Assembly: GCA_934552695.1 (NCBI GenBank)
Contig: CAKTER010000032.1
Location: 1 to 12,168, forward strand
DNA: 12,168 nucleotides
Direction: 5' to 3'
Source of the DNA: an uncultured Eubacteriales bacterium
Lineage (GTDB): Bacteria; Bacillota; Clostridia; Lachnospirales; Anaerotignaceae
In this document: positions 6,779 through 12,168 of the stretch, piece after piece
Layout: every line of letters begins with the position of its first letter
Numbering within the stretch: position 1 is the first letter of the stretch
Translations under genes and position numbers: made by a program
The notes under the pieces: generated by a model
Told to the model about the DNA's origin: nothing
The model's input: the letters and a program-made list of their open reading frames with translations, nothing else
Databases searched by the model: none

Positions 6779-7134
6779 CAGAACCCGTGAAGGTTGCAAT
6801 ACTCGTACACGGCCACCGGCTTTTCGCCGTTCAGGTCGAACACGGCCTTGGGCTCGTCCTGCGGGGTCAGGTAGTGAATCTGCCCGCCCTTTTCGGTTTC
6901 CAAAGCGATAAAGGTGATGTAGTGGTTCTCCAGCATGGGATGAACGGTGCTGCCAACGGTTACATACACCTTGCCGTCCTTTACTTCCACAGCGGGGACG
7001 TGCTTTTCAAACGCACCGTCGCTGGTGTTGGGAATCAGCTCGTCCATGGGCTGGCCGCAGCACATAATTTTGGGGCCGTTATTTTTTACCATCATCACCA
7101 TGTTTTTGCAGTGGGAACATACGTAGAATTTCAT
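6763..7134 (-). CDS. dfx: Desulfoferrodoxin (superoxide reductase), class I
   Basis: A 123-residue cytoplasmic superoxide reductase that reduces superoxide to hydrogen peroxide without making oxygen, a detoxification route of anaerobes. The N-terminal desulforedoxin-like centre I is present: Cys6, Cys9, Cys25 and Cys26 (CSHC...CC). The catalytic centre II ligands are all visible: His45 (in EKHVP), His65 and His71 (VHPMLENH), and Cys113-x-x-His116 (CNLH). The Glu-Lys pair before His45, linked to the active site in studied enzymes, is kept. Length matches the about 125 residues of the class I form. I chose the ATG at 7134, with AAGGAGG eight bases upstream; another ATG two codons earlier is too close to that site. 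A strong promoter precedes it, and a PerR/Fur-like dyad lies upstream of the -35. Confidence 0.96.
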   Translation of the reverse strand: MKFYVCSHCKNMVMMVKNNGPKIMCCGQPMDELIPNTSDGAFEKHVPAVEVKDGKVYVTVGSTVHPMLENHYITFIALETEKGGQIHYLTPQDEPKAVFDLNGEKPVAVYEYCNLHGFWKKEL

Positions 7135-7173
7135 ATCCATATCCTCCTTGTTGATTGGGTTTTCGGTATTCAC

Positions 7174-7189
7174 CCGGTGTTTGTACCGG
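7174..7189 (-). other. Small hairpin in the desulfoferrodoxin 5' leader
   Basis: CCGGT (7174-7178) and ACCGG (7185-7189) can form a five-base stem with a six-base loop in the about 70-base leader between the promoter and the ribosome binding site. There is no T run, so it is not a terminator; it may affect mRNA stability, or mean nothing. Confidence 0.35.
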
Positions 7190-7211
7190 TTCATTTCTGT
7201 TTTGTAACTCC

Positions 7212-7240
7212 ACTATACCACAGTCCGGATTCTTTGTCAA
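7212..7240 (-). promoter_or_regulatory. Strong SigA promoter of desulfoferrodoxin
   Basis: On the minus strand a consensus TTGACA (7240-7235), a 17-base spacer and TATAGT (7217-7212). Transcription should begin near 7205, leaving a leader of about 70 bases. Confidence 0.9.
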
Positions 7241-7254
7241 TATCTTTTTTTAAA

Positions 7255-7269
7255 TAAGAATCATTATTG
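7255..7269 (-). promoter_or_regulatory. Possible PerR/Fur-type operator upstream of desulfoferrodoxin
   Basis: TAAGAAT-C-ATTATTG has the 7-1-7 dyad form of PerR boxes (TTATAAT-N-ATTATAA) and matches 10 of 14 positions. It overlaps the hslO stop codon and lies about 15 bases upstream of the -35 box. Peroxide-responsive control of desulfoferrodoxin by PerR is known in clostridia. The match is imperfect and the position is not typical for a repressor. Confidence 0.35.
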
Positions 7270-8319
7270 TTTTTTCTCCCGCTGTTCTGCCTGTTCCGCT
7301 TCCACCTCGGCTTCCTCTGCGGCGTCGGCGGCTTCCTCCTCCGCCCGCACCGCATCAGCTTCTTTCGCCTCGTCGGCCTCCCGGATTTCCTCGGCCAGCT
7401 CCTGGGTCTCCGGCTTGTCCGGCTTCCGGGTGGCCTGGGCCTCGGTCAGCAACCGCACCAGCTCCTCCTCGGTAAAGCGATAGGCCTTGTTGCAAAAATG
7501 ACAGTGCAGCTCGGCCCCCTTGTCCTCTTCAATCAGCTGGGTCAAATCCTTTTCGCCAATGCTTACCAGTGCCCGTTCCACCCGCTCCCGGCTACAGTCG
7601 CAGTGGTAGCACACCTCTTTCTTTTCGGTAATGGTCAGGCCATAGTCCCCCACAATCCGGTACAAAATGTCCTCCGGGGTGGCGCCCTCCTCCAGCAGAG
7701 CGGTTACGTGAGGCAGGTCGTTCAGGGTGACCTCCAGCGCCGCCAAAATATCGTCGTCGGCCCCGGGCATCAGCTGCAACAAAAAGCCCCCGGCCTGTTT
7801 TACGGTACAGTCGGTATCCACCAGCACCCCCAGCCCTACGGCGGAGGGTACCTGCTCCGACTGGGCATAATAATAGGTCAGGTCGTCGGCAATCTCCCCG
7901 GAGACCAGCTCCGTCCGGCCCACATAGGGCTCCCGCAGGCCCACGTCCTGAATCACCGTTAGGCTGCCCTTACCTACCAGCCCGCCCACATTCAGCTTGC
8001 CGGGGCTTACCGGAGGCAGGTCGGCCTGGGGCTCCACCGCATAGCCCTTGACATGGCCTTGGCTATCGGCAGTGACCAGCATCCCCCCTAAAGGGCCGTC
8101 CCCCTTCATTTGCAGGGTCAGCAAATCCCGCTCCCCTTTCATGGCGGTGCCCATCATAGCCCCGGCGGTCAGCAGCCGGCCCAAGGTCGCCGTGGCCGTG
8201 GGGCTGGTGTTATGGATGCGCCGGGCCTCCTCTACCGTGTTCCGGGTGGTGGCGGCAAATACCCGGATGCTGCCATTGGCCGCCGTCCCTCTGACTACAT
8301 AATCTTTATACTCGCTCAT
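7264..8319 (-). CDS. hslO: Hsp33 redox-regulated chaperone with long acidic C-terminal tail
   Basis: A 351-residue Hsp33, a holdase chaperone activated when oxidants release its zinc. The N-terminal substrate-binding domain spans about residues 1-180. The redox switch has the zinc cysteines Cys240 and Cys242 (CDC) and Cys273 and Cys276 (CHFC), with an additional Cys237. The conserved family usually ends soon after this module, near 290 residues. Here a tail from about 292 to 351 follows, rich in Ala and Glu with Lys/Arg-Gln at the very end, probably disordered or helical. The ATG at 8319 gives a normal N-terminus (MSEYKDYVVRG); the upstream GAGG is modest and nine bases away. It lies 20 bases after the methyltransferase stop, so the two form an operon. 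No terminator separates it from desulfoferrodoxin. Confidence 0.95.
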   Translation of the reverse strand: MSEYKDYVVRGTAANGSIRVFAATTRNTVEEARRIHNTSPTATATLGRLLTAGAMMGTAMKGERDLLTLQMKGDGPLGGMLVTADSQGHVKGYAVEPQADLPPVSPGKLNVGGLVGKGSLTVIQDVGLREPYVGRTELVSGEIADDLTYYYAQSEQVPSAVGLGVLVDTDCTVKQAGGFLLQLMPGADDDILAALEVTLNDLPHVTALLEEGATPEDILYRIVGDYGLTITEKKEVCYHCDCSRERVERALVSIGEKDLTQLIEEDKGAELHCHFCNKAYRFTEEELVRLLTEAQATRKPDKPETQELAEEIREADEAKEADAVRAEEEAADAAEEAEVEAEQAEQREKKQ

Positions 8320-8339
8320 AGCAAAAACCTCGCTTTATT

Positions 8340-9089
8340 TTATTTTTCGGTCGTTTGCGGTGCTTTTCCGCTCTCCCGGGCCACGATCAGCCATCGCCCG
8401 CAATCTGCGCCCGCTTTCTCTCCGGTATAGCCGTCGTACACCGCCAAGGGAATCAGCCCCGCCTCCTTCAGCAGCGCCCATACCCGTTCCAACGGGTAGG
8501 CAAACTCCTCGTGAAGCTCGAAAAACCGCTCGTAGCTCCCGTCGGGTTGCCGGGCAAAAAACGTCACGGCAAAGGTGTTAACGCCCTCCTCCGGGTCAAA
8601 ATCGTTTTCCCAAATATAGGCGGCGTCCTCGGTGGTTTCGGCAAAGGTGTTCTCGCCCAAAACCTCCGCAAACTGATAGGGGGTGTTCATGTCAAAAATA
8701 AATAGCCCGCCCGGCTCCAAAAACAGGTTCACCTTTTGGAACACCCGGCGCAGGTCGTCCTCGGTTTCCAAATAATTTAAGCTGTCGCACAGGCACAGGG
8801 CGGCGTCCACCGTCCCGTACAGGTCCAGCTCCCGCATATCCTGACACAAAAGCAGGGCTTCGGGGCTCAGCTTTTCCCGGGCCTCCGCCAGCATTTCCGC
8901 CGAAACGTCTACACCAATGGGGGTATACCCCCGGCCCTCCAGCGCCGCCGTCATCCCACCGGACCCGCAGCACAAATCCAGCACCAAATGGGGCCGTTTC
9001 CCCTGCCACAGGCCTTCGATGGTATCCAGCCACGCCTCGTAATCCACTTCCATCAACTCATCGTACAAGGCGGCAAACTTTTCGTACAC
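8340..9089 (-). CDS. Class I SAM-dependent methyltransferase
   Basis: A 249-residue Rossmann-type methyltransferase. The SAM-binding motif I is VLDLCCGSGG at about residues 36-45, followed by the acidic end of strand 2 in GVDVSAEML and by DAALCLCDSLNYL, typical of motifs II-IV. LEPGGLFIFDMNT corresponds to the late core strand. The N-terminal segment YEKFAALYDELM is characteristic of a family common in Firmicutes whose substrate is unknown. The GTG at 9089 is chosen because GGGAGGA lies six bases upstream. An in-frame ATG at 9110 would put that site inside the gene, and another ATG directly abuts it. It is the first gene of an operon with hslO. The conserved pairing might hint at a role in stress or translation quality, but nothing in the sequence shows the target. 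Confidence 0.92.
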   Translation of the reverse strand: MYEKFAALYDELMEVDYEAWLDTIEGLWQGKRPHLVLDLCCGSGGMTAALEGRGYTPIGVDVSAEMLAEAREKLSPEALLLCQDMRELDLYGTVDAALCLCDSLNYLETEDDLRRVFQKVNLFLEPGGLFIFDMNTPYQFAEVLGENTFAETTEDAAYIWENDFDPEEGVNTFAVTFFARQPDGSYERFFELHEEFAYPLERVWALLKEAGLIPLAVYDGYTGEKAGADCGRWLIVARESGKAPQTTEK

Positions 9090-9157
9090 AAGCATTCCTC
9101 CCACAGCCATAAACGAAGTTTTCCCCCGTTTTCTTCACCGTTTTTTCCTTTTTATAT

Positions 9158-9186
9158 ATTATAAAAAAACCGGCCCGGCTTGGCAA
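9158..9186 (-). promoter_or_regulatory. SigA promoter of the methyltransferase-hslO operon
   Basis: On the minus strand TTGCCA (9186-9181), a 17-base spacer and a perfect TATAAT (9163-9158). The leader to the GTG is about 60 bases. The promoter is divergent from the riboswitch promoter, with about 47 bases between the two -35 boxes. Confidence 0.8.
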
Positions 9187-9195
9187 GGCCCGGCT
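9172..9195. repeat. 9-bp direct repeat flanking the methyltransferase -35 box
   Basis: GGCCCGGCT occurs at 9172-9180 and 9187-9195, one copy on each side of the -35 hexamer at 9181-9186, with a 15-base period. An outer CCGGC/GCCGG pair (9170-9174 and 9198-9202) also brackets the segment. It could be an operator, or the remains of a GC-rich hairpin. Confidence 0.45.
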
Positions 9196-9233
9196 CCGCC
9201 GGAGAAAAAGTAAGAACGACAAGCAAAAAAGAT

Positions 9234-9262
9234 TTGACATAGCATATCTTTGGTGATATGAT
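9234..9262 (+). promoter_or_regulatory. Promoter of the lysine riboswitch-asd-dapA-dapB operon
   Basis: TTGACA (9234-9239), a 17-base spacer and TATGAT (9257-9262), with TGA directly before the -10 forming an extended element. Transcription should start near 9269, giving a leader of about 315 bases. Confidence 0.92.
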
Positions 9263-9284
9263 GAATAAAATTTTATAGAACAAT

Positions 9285-9450
9285 TGGGTAGAGGCGCAGG
9301 CTTCATCAGTACCCGGCGGGATGCGGCAGGCGCAGACCCCCGTCGCGGAAAGGGAAGCTTGCCGAAGATGACAGGCTCCTGACGGTCTGGCGTCTGGGTC
9401 TGTGGTGAATAACCCCAGAACTGTCATCCGTTTGGATGGAGCGCTCCCGC
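9285..9450 (+). promoter_or_regulatory. Lysine riboswitch (L box) aptamer
   Basis: The conserved L-box blocks are in order: AGAGGCGC (9290-9297), AGTA (9308-9311), GAAAGGGAAGC then GCCGAAG (9348-9367), TGGTGAATAA and ACTGTCA. Helix P2 pairs GCAGGCTTC (9296-9304) with GAAGCTTGC (9354-9362), with one G-U. P2b uses CGGCGGG and CCCGTCG. P3 is at about 9366-9388. P4 pairs TCTGGG (9393-9398) with CCCAGA (9414-9419). P5 is CATCC-GTTT-GGATG (9425-9438). P1 can be only partly paired by eye. Lysine binding should stabilise the aptamer and favour the downstream terminator. The genes that follow make lysine/diaminopimelate precursors, which supports the assignment strongly. Confidence 0.95.
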
Positions 9451-9457
9451 AGAACAT

Positions 9458-9495
9458 CGTCTTTTTTTCGATTTTTTTATCGAATCCAACAGACG
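9458..9495 (+). promoter_or_regulatory. U-rich hairpin in the riboswitch expression platform
   Basis: CGTCT (9458-9462) pairs with AGACG (9491-9495) around an inner stem TTCGAT (9467-9472) and ATCGAA (9479-9484) with a T-only loop. It sits between the aptamer and the terminator and may be part of the switch between the two states. It could also be a weak pause site. Confidence 0.45.
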
Positions 9496-9502
9496 AAACT
9501 TT

Positions 9503-9525
9503 GCCGGCGCACAGTCGGCTTTTTT
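9503..9525 (+). terminator. Riboswitch-controlled intrinsic terminator
   Basis: GCCGGC (9503-9508) pairs with GTCGGC (9514-9519, one G-U) around a five-base loop, followed by TTTTTTG and more T. It lies 60 bases before the asd start, where an L-box attenuator is expected. Confidence 0.8.
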
Positions 9526-9584
9526 GTTTTTAAGAAACGGTTTGGCCCAAGGAATTTGAATACCACAGAAAAGGAGTCTTTGCT

Positions 9585-10580
9585 ATGAAGAAAGTCAATT
9601 TGGCCGTTGTCGGTGCCACCGGCATGGTAGGCCGTACCTTTTTAAAGGTACTGGAGGAGCGTCAACTGCCCATCGAAAACTTTTATGTAATGGCCTCGGC
9701 CCGCAGCGCCGGTTCCGCCCTGACCTTTAACGGAAAGGACTATGTGGTGGAGGAGCTGACCGAGCATTCCTTCGATAAGCCCATCGACATCGCCCTGTTT
9801 TCTGCCGGCGGCGAGACCAGCAAGGTCTTTGCCCCCATTGCCGCTGCCCACGGATGTATTGTAGTGGATAACAGCTCCCAGTGGCGGCAGGACCCCGCAG
9901 TACCGCTGGTGGTGCCCGAGGTCAACCCCGAGGACGTAGCCTGGAACAAGGGCATTATCGCCAACCCCAACTGCTCCACCATTCAGGCCGTAGTCCCCTT
10001 AAAGCTGCTGGATGACAAGTACGGCATTAAGCGCATTGTGTATTCCACCTATCAGGCCGTGTCCGGAGCCGGGATGAAGGGCTGGAAGGATTTGGAGGAC
10101 GGGTTAAAGGGCCTGCCCCCCCAAAAGTTCCCCCATCCCATCGCCGGGAACTGCCTGCCCCACATCGACGTATTTATGGATAACGGCTATACCAAGGAAG
10201 AAATGAAGATGGTGTGGGAGACCCGGAAAATTTTGCACGACCCCGACCTGAAGGTGACCGCCACCGCCGTGCGGGTGCCCGTGTTCGACAGCCACAGCGA
10301 ATCCATTAACGTGGAGCTGGAAAAGCCCTTTACCGTTGAGGAGGTAAAAGCCCTGATGGCCGCCGCCCCCGGTGTGGTGCTGCAGGACGACCCCGCCGCC
10401 GATGTGTACCCCCTGGCGCTGGACGCCGCCGGCACCGACCCGGTGTATGTAGGCCGGATTCGCCGGGACGAAAGTGTGGAAAACGGCTTAAATATGTGGG
10501 TGGTAGCCGACAACATCCGGAAGGGCGCCGCTACCAACGCCGTGCAGATTGCTGAAATTTTGATTCAAAATATGCAATAA
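9585..10580 (+). CDS. asd: Aspartate-semialdehyde dehydrogenase
   Basis: A 331-residue enzyme that reduces aspartyl-4-phosphate to aspartate semialdehyde with NADPH, the branch compound for lysine, diaminopimelate, threonine and methionine. The N-terminal dinucleotide-binding loop GATGMVG is at residues 10-16. The catalytic cysteine is Cys130 in NPNCSTIQ. The acid-base histidine is His237 in RVPVFDSHSE, with Arg230 just before it as the likely substrate-binding arginine. Length and end (RKGAATNAVQIAE) are typical. The ATG at 9585 follows AAAGGAG by eight bases. It is the first gene after a lysine riboswitch and precedes dapA by 59 bases without a terminator, so all three plus-strand genes should be controlled by lysine. 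Confidence 0.97.
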   Translation: MKKVNLAVVGATGMVGRTFLKVLEERQLPIENFYVMASARSAGSALTFNGKDYVVEELTEHSFDKPIDIALFSAGGETSKVFAPIAAAHGCIVVDNSSQWRQDPAVPLVVPEVNPEDVAWNKGIIANPNCSTIQAVVPLKLLDDKYGIKRIVYSTYQAVSGAGMKGWKDLEDGLKGLPPQKFPHPIAGNCLPHIDVFMDNGYTKEEMKMVWETRKILHDPDLKVTATAVRVPVFDSHSESINVELEKPFTVEEVKALMAAAPGVVLQDDPAADVYPLALDAAGTDPVYVGRIRRDESVENGLNMWVVADNIRKGAATNAVQIAEILIQNMQ

Positions 10581-10639
10581 AAACGCATTGTACCGTTATT
10601 CCCTTACCCGTTGCTTTTCATTTTAAAGGAGGTCATTTT

Positions 10640-11524
10640 ATGGCGCTGTTCCAAGGCTCCGGCGTTGCCATCGTAACGCCCTTTAACCCCGACTTTACCA
10701 TTAATTTCGACGCTCTGGGTGAGCTCATCGAGTTCCACATTGCCAATCACACCGACGCCATTATTATTTGCGGCACCACCGGCGAGGCCGCTACCCTCAC
10801 CGATGAGGAGCAGATTGAATGCGTCCGCTACACCGTAGAAAAGGTCGCCGGGCGGATCCCCGTGATTGCCGGGGCCGGCAGCAACCACACCGACCACTGC
10901 ATCAGCCTGGCGCTGGGTTGCCAAAACGCCGGGGCCGACGGCCTGCTGCTGGTCACCCCCTACTACAACAAAACCACCCAAAAGGGCCTGATTGCCCATT
11001 ATAGCGCCGTAGCCAATGCGGTGGATATCCCCATTATCCTGTACCATATCCCCGGCCGCACCGGCGTAACCATCCAGCCCGAAACCTTCCGGGAGCTGGT
11101 CAAGCTGCCCCATGTGGTAGGCATTAAGGAGGCCTGCGGCAACATCAGCGCCATTGCCAAAACCGCCCACCTGTGTCCGGGCATCGACCTGTATTCCGGT
11201 GACGACGACCAGATTTTGCCCATTATGTCCTTGGGCGGCATCGGCGTCATTTCCGTGTTTGCCAACATCTGCCCGCAGCAGTGCCACGACCTGTGCATGG
11301 CCTATCTGGAGGGCGACACCGCCCGGGCCACCCAAATGCAGCTGGACGCCCTGCCTTTGATGAACGCCCTGTTTAACGAGGTCAACCCCATCCCTGTAAA
11401 GGCGGCCCTGCGGCTGATGGGCTTTAACGTAGGCCACTGCAAGCTGCCTCTGGTAGACCCCGAGCCCCAGCACCTGGAGGAGCTGCGGCAGGCCATGATT
11501 GACTACGGCGTGTTGCCTCGCTAA
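10640..11524 (+). CDS. dapA: 4-hydroxy-tetrahydrodipicolinate synthase
   Basis: A 294-residue cytoplasmic DapA that condenses pyruvate with aspartate semialdehyde, the first committed step to diaminopimelate and lysine. The Schiff-base lysine is Lys163 in VVGIKEACGN. Pyruvate-site residues are visible: Thr46-Thr47 in GTTGE, Tyr109 in TPYYN, Tyr135 in LYHIPGR and Arg140. Each is offset by two from the E. coli numbering. The family is an eight-stranded TIM barrel, and the length is normal. The ATG at 10640 has AAAGGAGGT upstream at proper spacing. The next gene, dapB, starts 43 bases after its stop. Whether the protein is feedback-inhibited by lysine cannot be read with confidence; the riboswitch already gives lysine control of expression. 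Confidence 0.97.
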   Translation: MALFQGSGVAIVTPFNPDFTINFDALGELIEFHIANHTDAIIICGTTGEAATLTDEEQIECVRYTVEKVAGRIPVIAGAGSNHTDHCISLALGCQNAGADGLLLVTPYYNKTTQKGLIAHYSAVANAVDIPIILYHIPGRTGVTIQPETFRELVKLPHVVGIKEACGNISAIAKTAHLCPGIDLYSGDDDQILPIMSLGGIGVISVFANICPQQCHDLCMAYLEGDTARATQMQLDALPLMNALFNEVNPIPVKAALRLMGFNVGHCKLPLVDPEPQHLEELRQAMIDYGVLPR

Positions 11525-11533
11525 GCGCCTATC

Positions 11534-11551
11534 CGGCCCGTCTTTGGGCCG
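11534..11551 (+). other. Intercistronic hairpin between dapA and dapB
   Basis: CGGCCC (11534-11539) and GGGCCG (11546-11551) form a perfect six-base GC-rich stem with a six-base loop. It ends just before the GAAAGGAG ribosome binding site of dapB. There is no T run, so it is unlikely to terminate; it may adjust dapB translation or protect the 3' end of a processed dapA message. Confidence 0.55.
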
Positions 11552-11567
11552 TTGAAAGGAGATTTCT

Positions 11568-12168
11568 ATGCTGAATGTGATTTTGCACGGCGCTTCCGGC
11601 GCCATGGGCCATGCCTTGGCCGAAGCCATTGCCGCCCGGAACGACATCCATGTGGTGTGCGGCGTGGACCCCCGGGGCGGGCAGGCGGCCTTCCCCATCT
11701 ACCAGTCCCTGGCACAATGCCCTCAGGCCAATGTGGTCATCGATTTTTCCACTGCCTCCGCCGTCCCGGCGCTGGTGGACTATTGCGTAGCCAAAAAGCT
11801 GCCGCTGGTGGTTTGCACCACGGCCCTCAGCCCCGAAACCCTCGCCGCCATTGACGACGCTGCCGCCCACATTCCCGTGTTCCGCAGCGCCAATATGTCG
11901 CTGGGCATTAACCTGCTGATTAGCCTGCTGAAAAAGGCTGCGCCCGTGCTGGCCGACGCCGGGTTTGATATCGAAATTGTGGAGCGTCACCATAACCAAA
12001 AAATTGATGCTCCCAGCGGTACGGCCCTGATGCTGGCCGATGCCATCAACGGCGCTCTGGACGAAAAGTACCACTATGTGTACGACCGGAGCCAGACCCA
12101 CGAGAAGCGGACGTCCACCGAAATCGGCATCCACTCCCTGCGGGGCGGGAATATTGCCGGCGATCACG
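11568..12168 (+). CDS. dapB: 4-hydroxy-tetrahydrodipicolinate reductase (3' truncated by the window)
   Basis: The first 200 codons of DapB, which reduces the DapA product to tetrahydrodipicolinate with NAD(P)H. The dinucleotide-binding loop GASGAMG is at residues 8-14. The catalytic pair His141-His142 and Lys145 lie in ERHHNQKIDAPSGTA, with the substrate-binding DAPSGTA at 147-153. FSTASAVP (60-67) and RSANMSLGIN (106-115) are also typical. The conserved region that usually reads GTTG is CTTA here (83-86), a mild departure. The protein has a compact N-terminal domain, common in Firmicutes; roughly 50 more residues are expected beyond the window. The ATG at 11568 follows GAAAGGAG at good spacing. 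It is the third gene of the lysine-riboswitch operon. Confidence 0.95.
   Translation, partial: MLNVILHGASGAMGHALAEAIAARNDIHVVCGVDPRGGQAAFPIYQSLAQCPQANVVIDFSTASAVPALVDYCVAKKLPLVVCTTALSPETLAAIDDAAAHIPVFRSANMSLGINLLISLLKKAAPVLADAGFDIEIVERHHNQKIDAPSGTALMLADAINGALDEKYHYVYDRSQTHEKRTSTEIGIHSLRGGNIAGDH

Noticed and set aside
1..12168. Mobile element, CRISPR array, phage or toxin-antitoxin system
   Set aside because: No regularly spaced repeats, transposase, integrase or toxin-like gene pair found; gene content and base composition look uniform and chromosomal.

Overview
The window reads as a G+C-rich chromosome segment from an anaerobic Gram-positive bacterium, most likely a clostridial lineage such as Oscillospirales. 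Four things point there. Ribosome binding sites are strong GGAGG types, with several GTG or TTG starts. The recA promoter carries Bacillus/Clostridium-type LexA boxes (GAAC-N4-GTTC). There is a class I desulfoferrodoxin, typical of anaerobes. A lysine riboswitch precedes the diaminopimelate genes. Taxonomy below this level is a guess. All genes look like core chromosome; I see no mobile element, tRNA, rRNA or CRISPR array.

Left part, plus strand (1-1538): the C-terminal end of a penicillin-binding transpeptidase, then a two-gene unit with its own promoter. That unit encodes a Nudix hydrolase and a small single-pass membrane protein with an acidic, cysteine-clustered tail that I do not recognise. 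Two stacked hairpins (1587-1670) separate these genes from the convergent minus-strand block.

Middle part, minus strand (1708-9089), read right to left: a SAM-dependent methyltransferase and Hsp33 (hslO) in one operon; desulfoferrodoxin (superoxide reductase) with its own strong promoter; a Na/Pi cotransporter-PhoU fusion with an extended -10 promoter; then cinA, recA and recX. recA has a SOS promoter with two LexA-type boxes, its -35 hexamer overlaps the cinA stop codon, and recX overlaps the end of recA. Hsp33 and desulfoferrodoxin are both oxidative-stress functions, and recA/recX/cinA are linked to DNA damage or recombination, so much of this strand is stress-related. The grouping may be incidental.

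Right part, plus strand (9234-12168): a promoter, a lysine (L-box) riboswitch with an intrinsic terminator, then asd, dapA and the first 200 codons of dapB. These are successive steps of the lysine/diaminopimelate pathway, presumably shut down by lysine through premature termination.

I did not find a convincing new multi-gene system. The best candidates for a second look are the acidic Cys-cluster membrane protein, the in-frame 24-bp duplication over the desulfoferrodoxin stop codon, the long acidic tail on Hsp33, and details of the riboswitch and SOS control regions.
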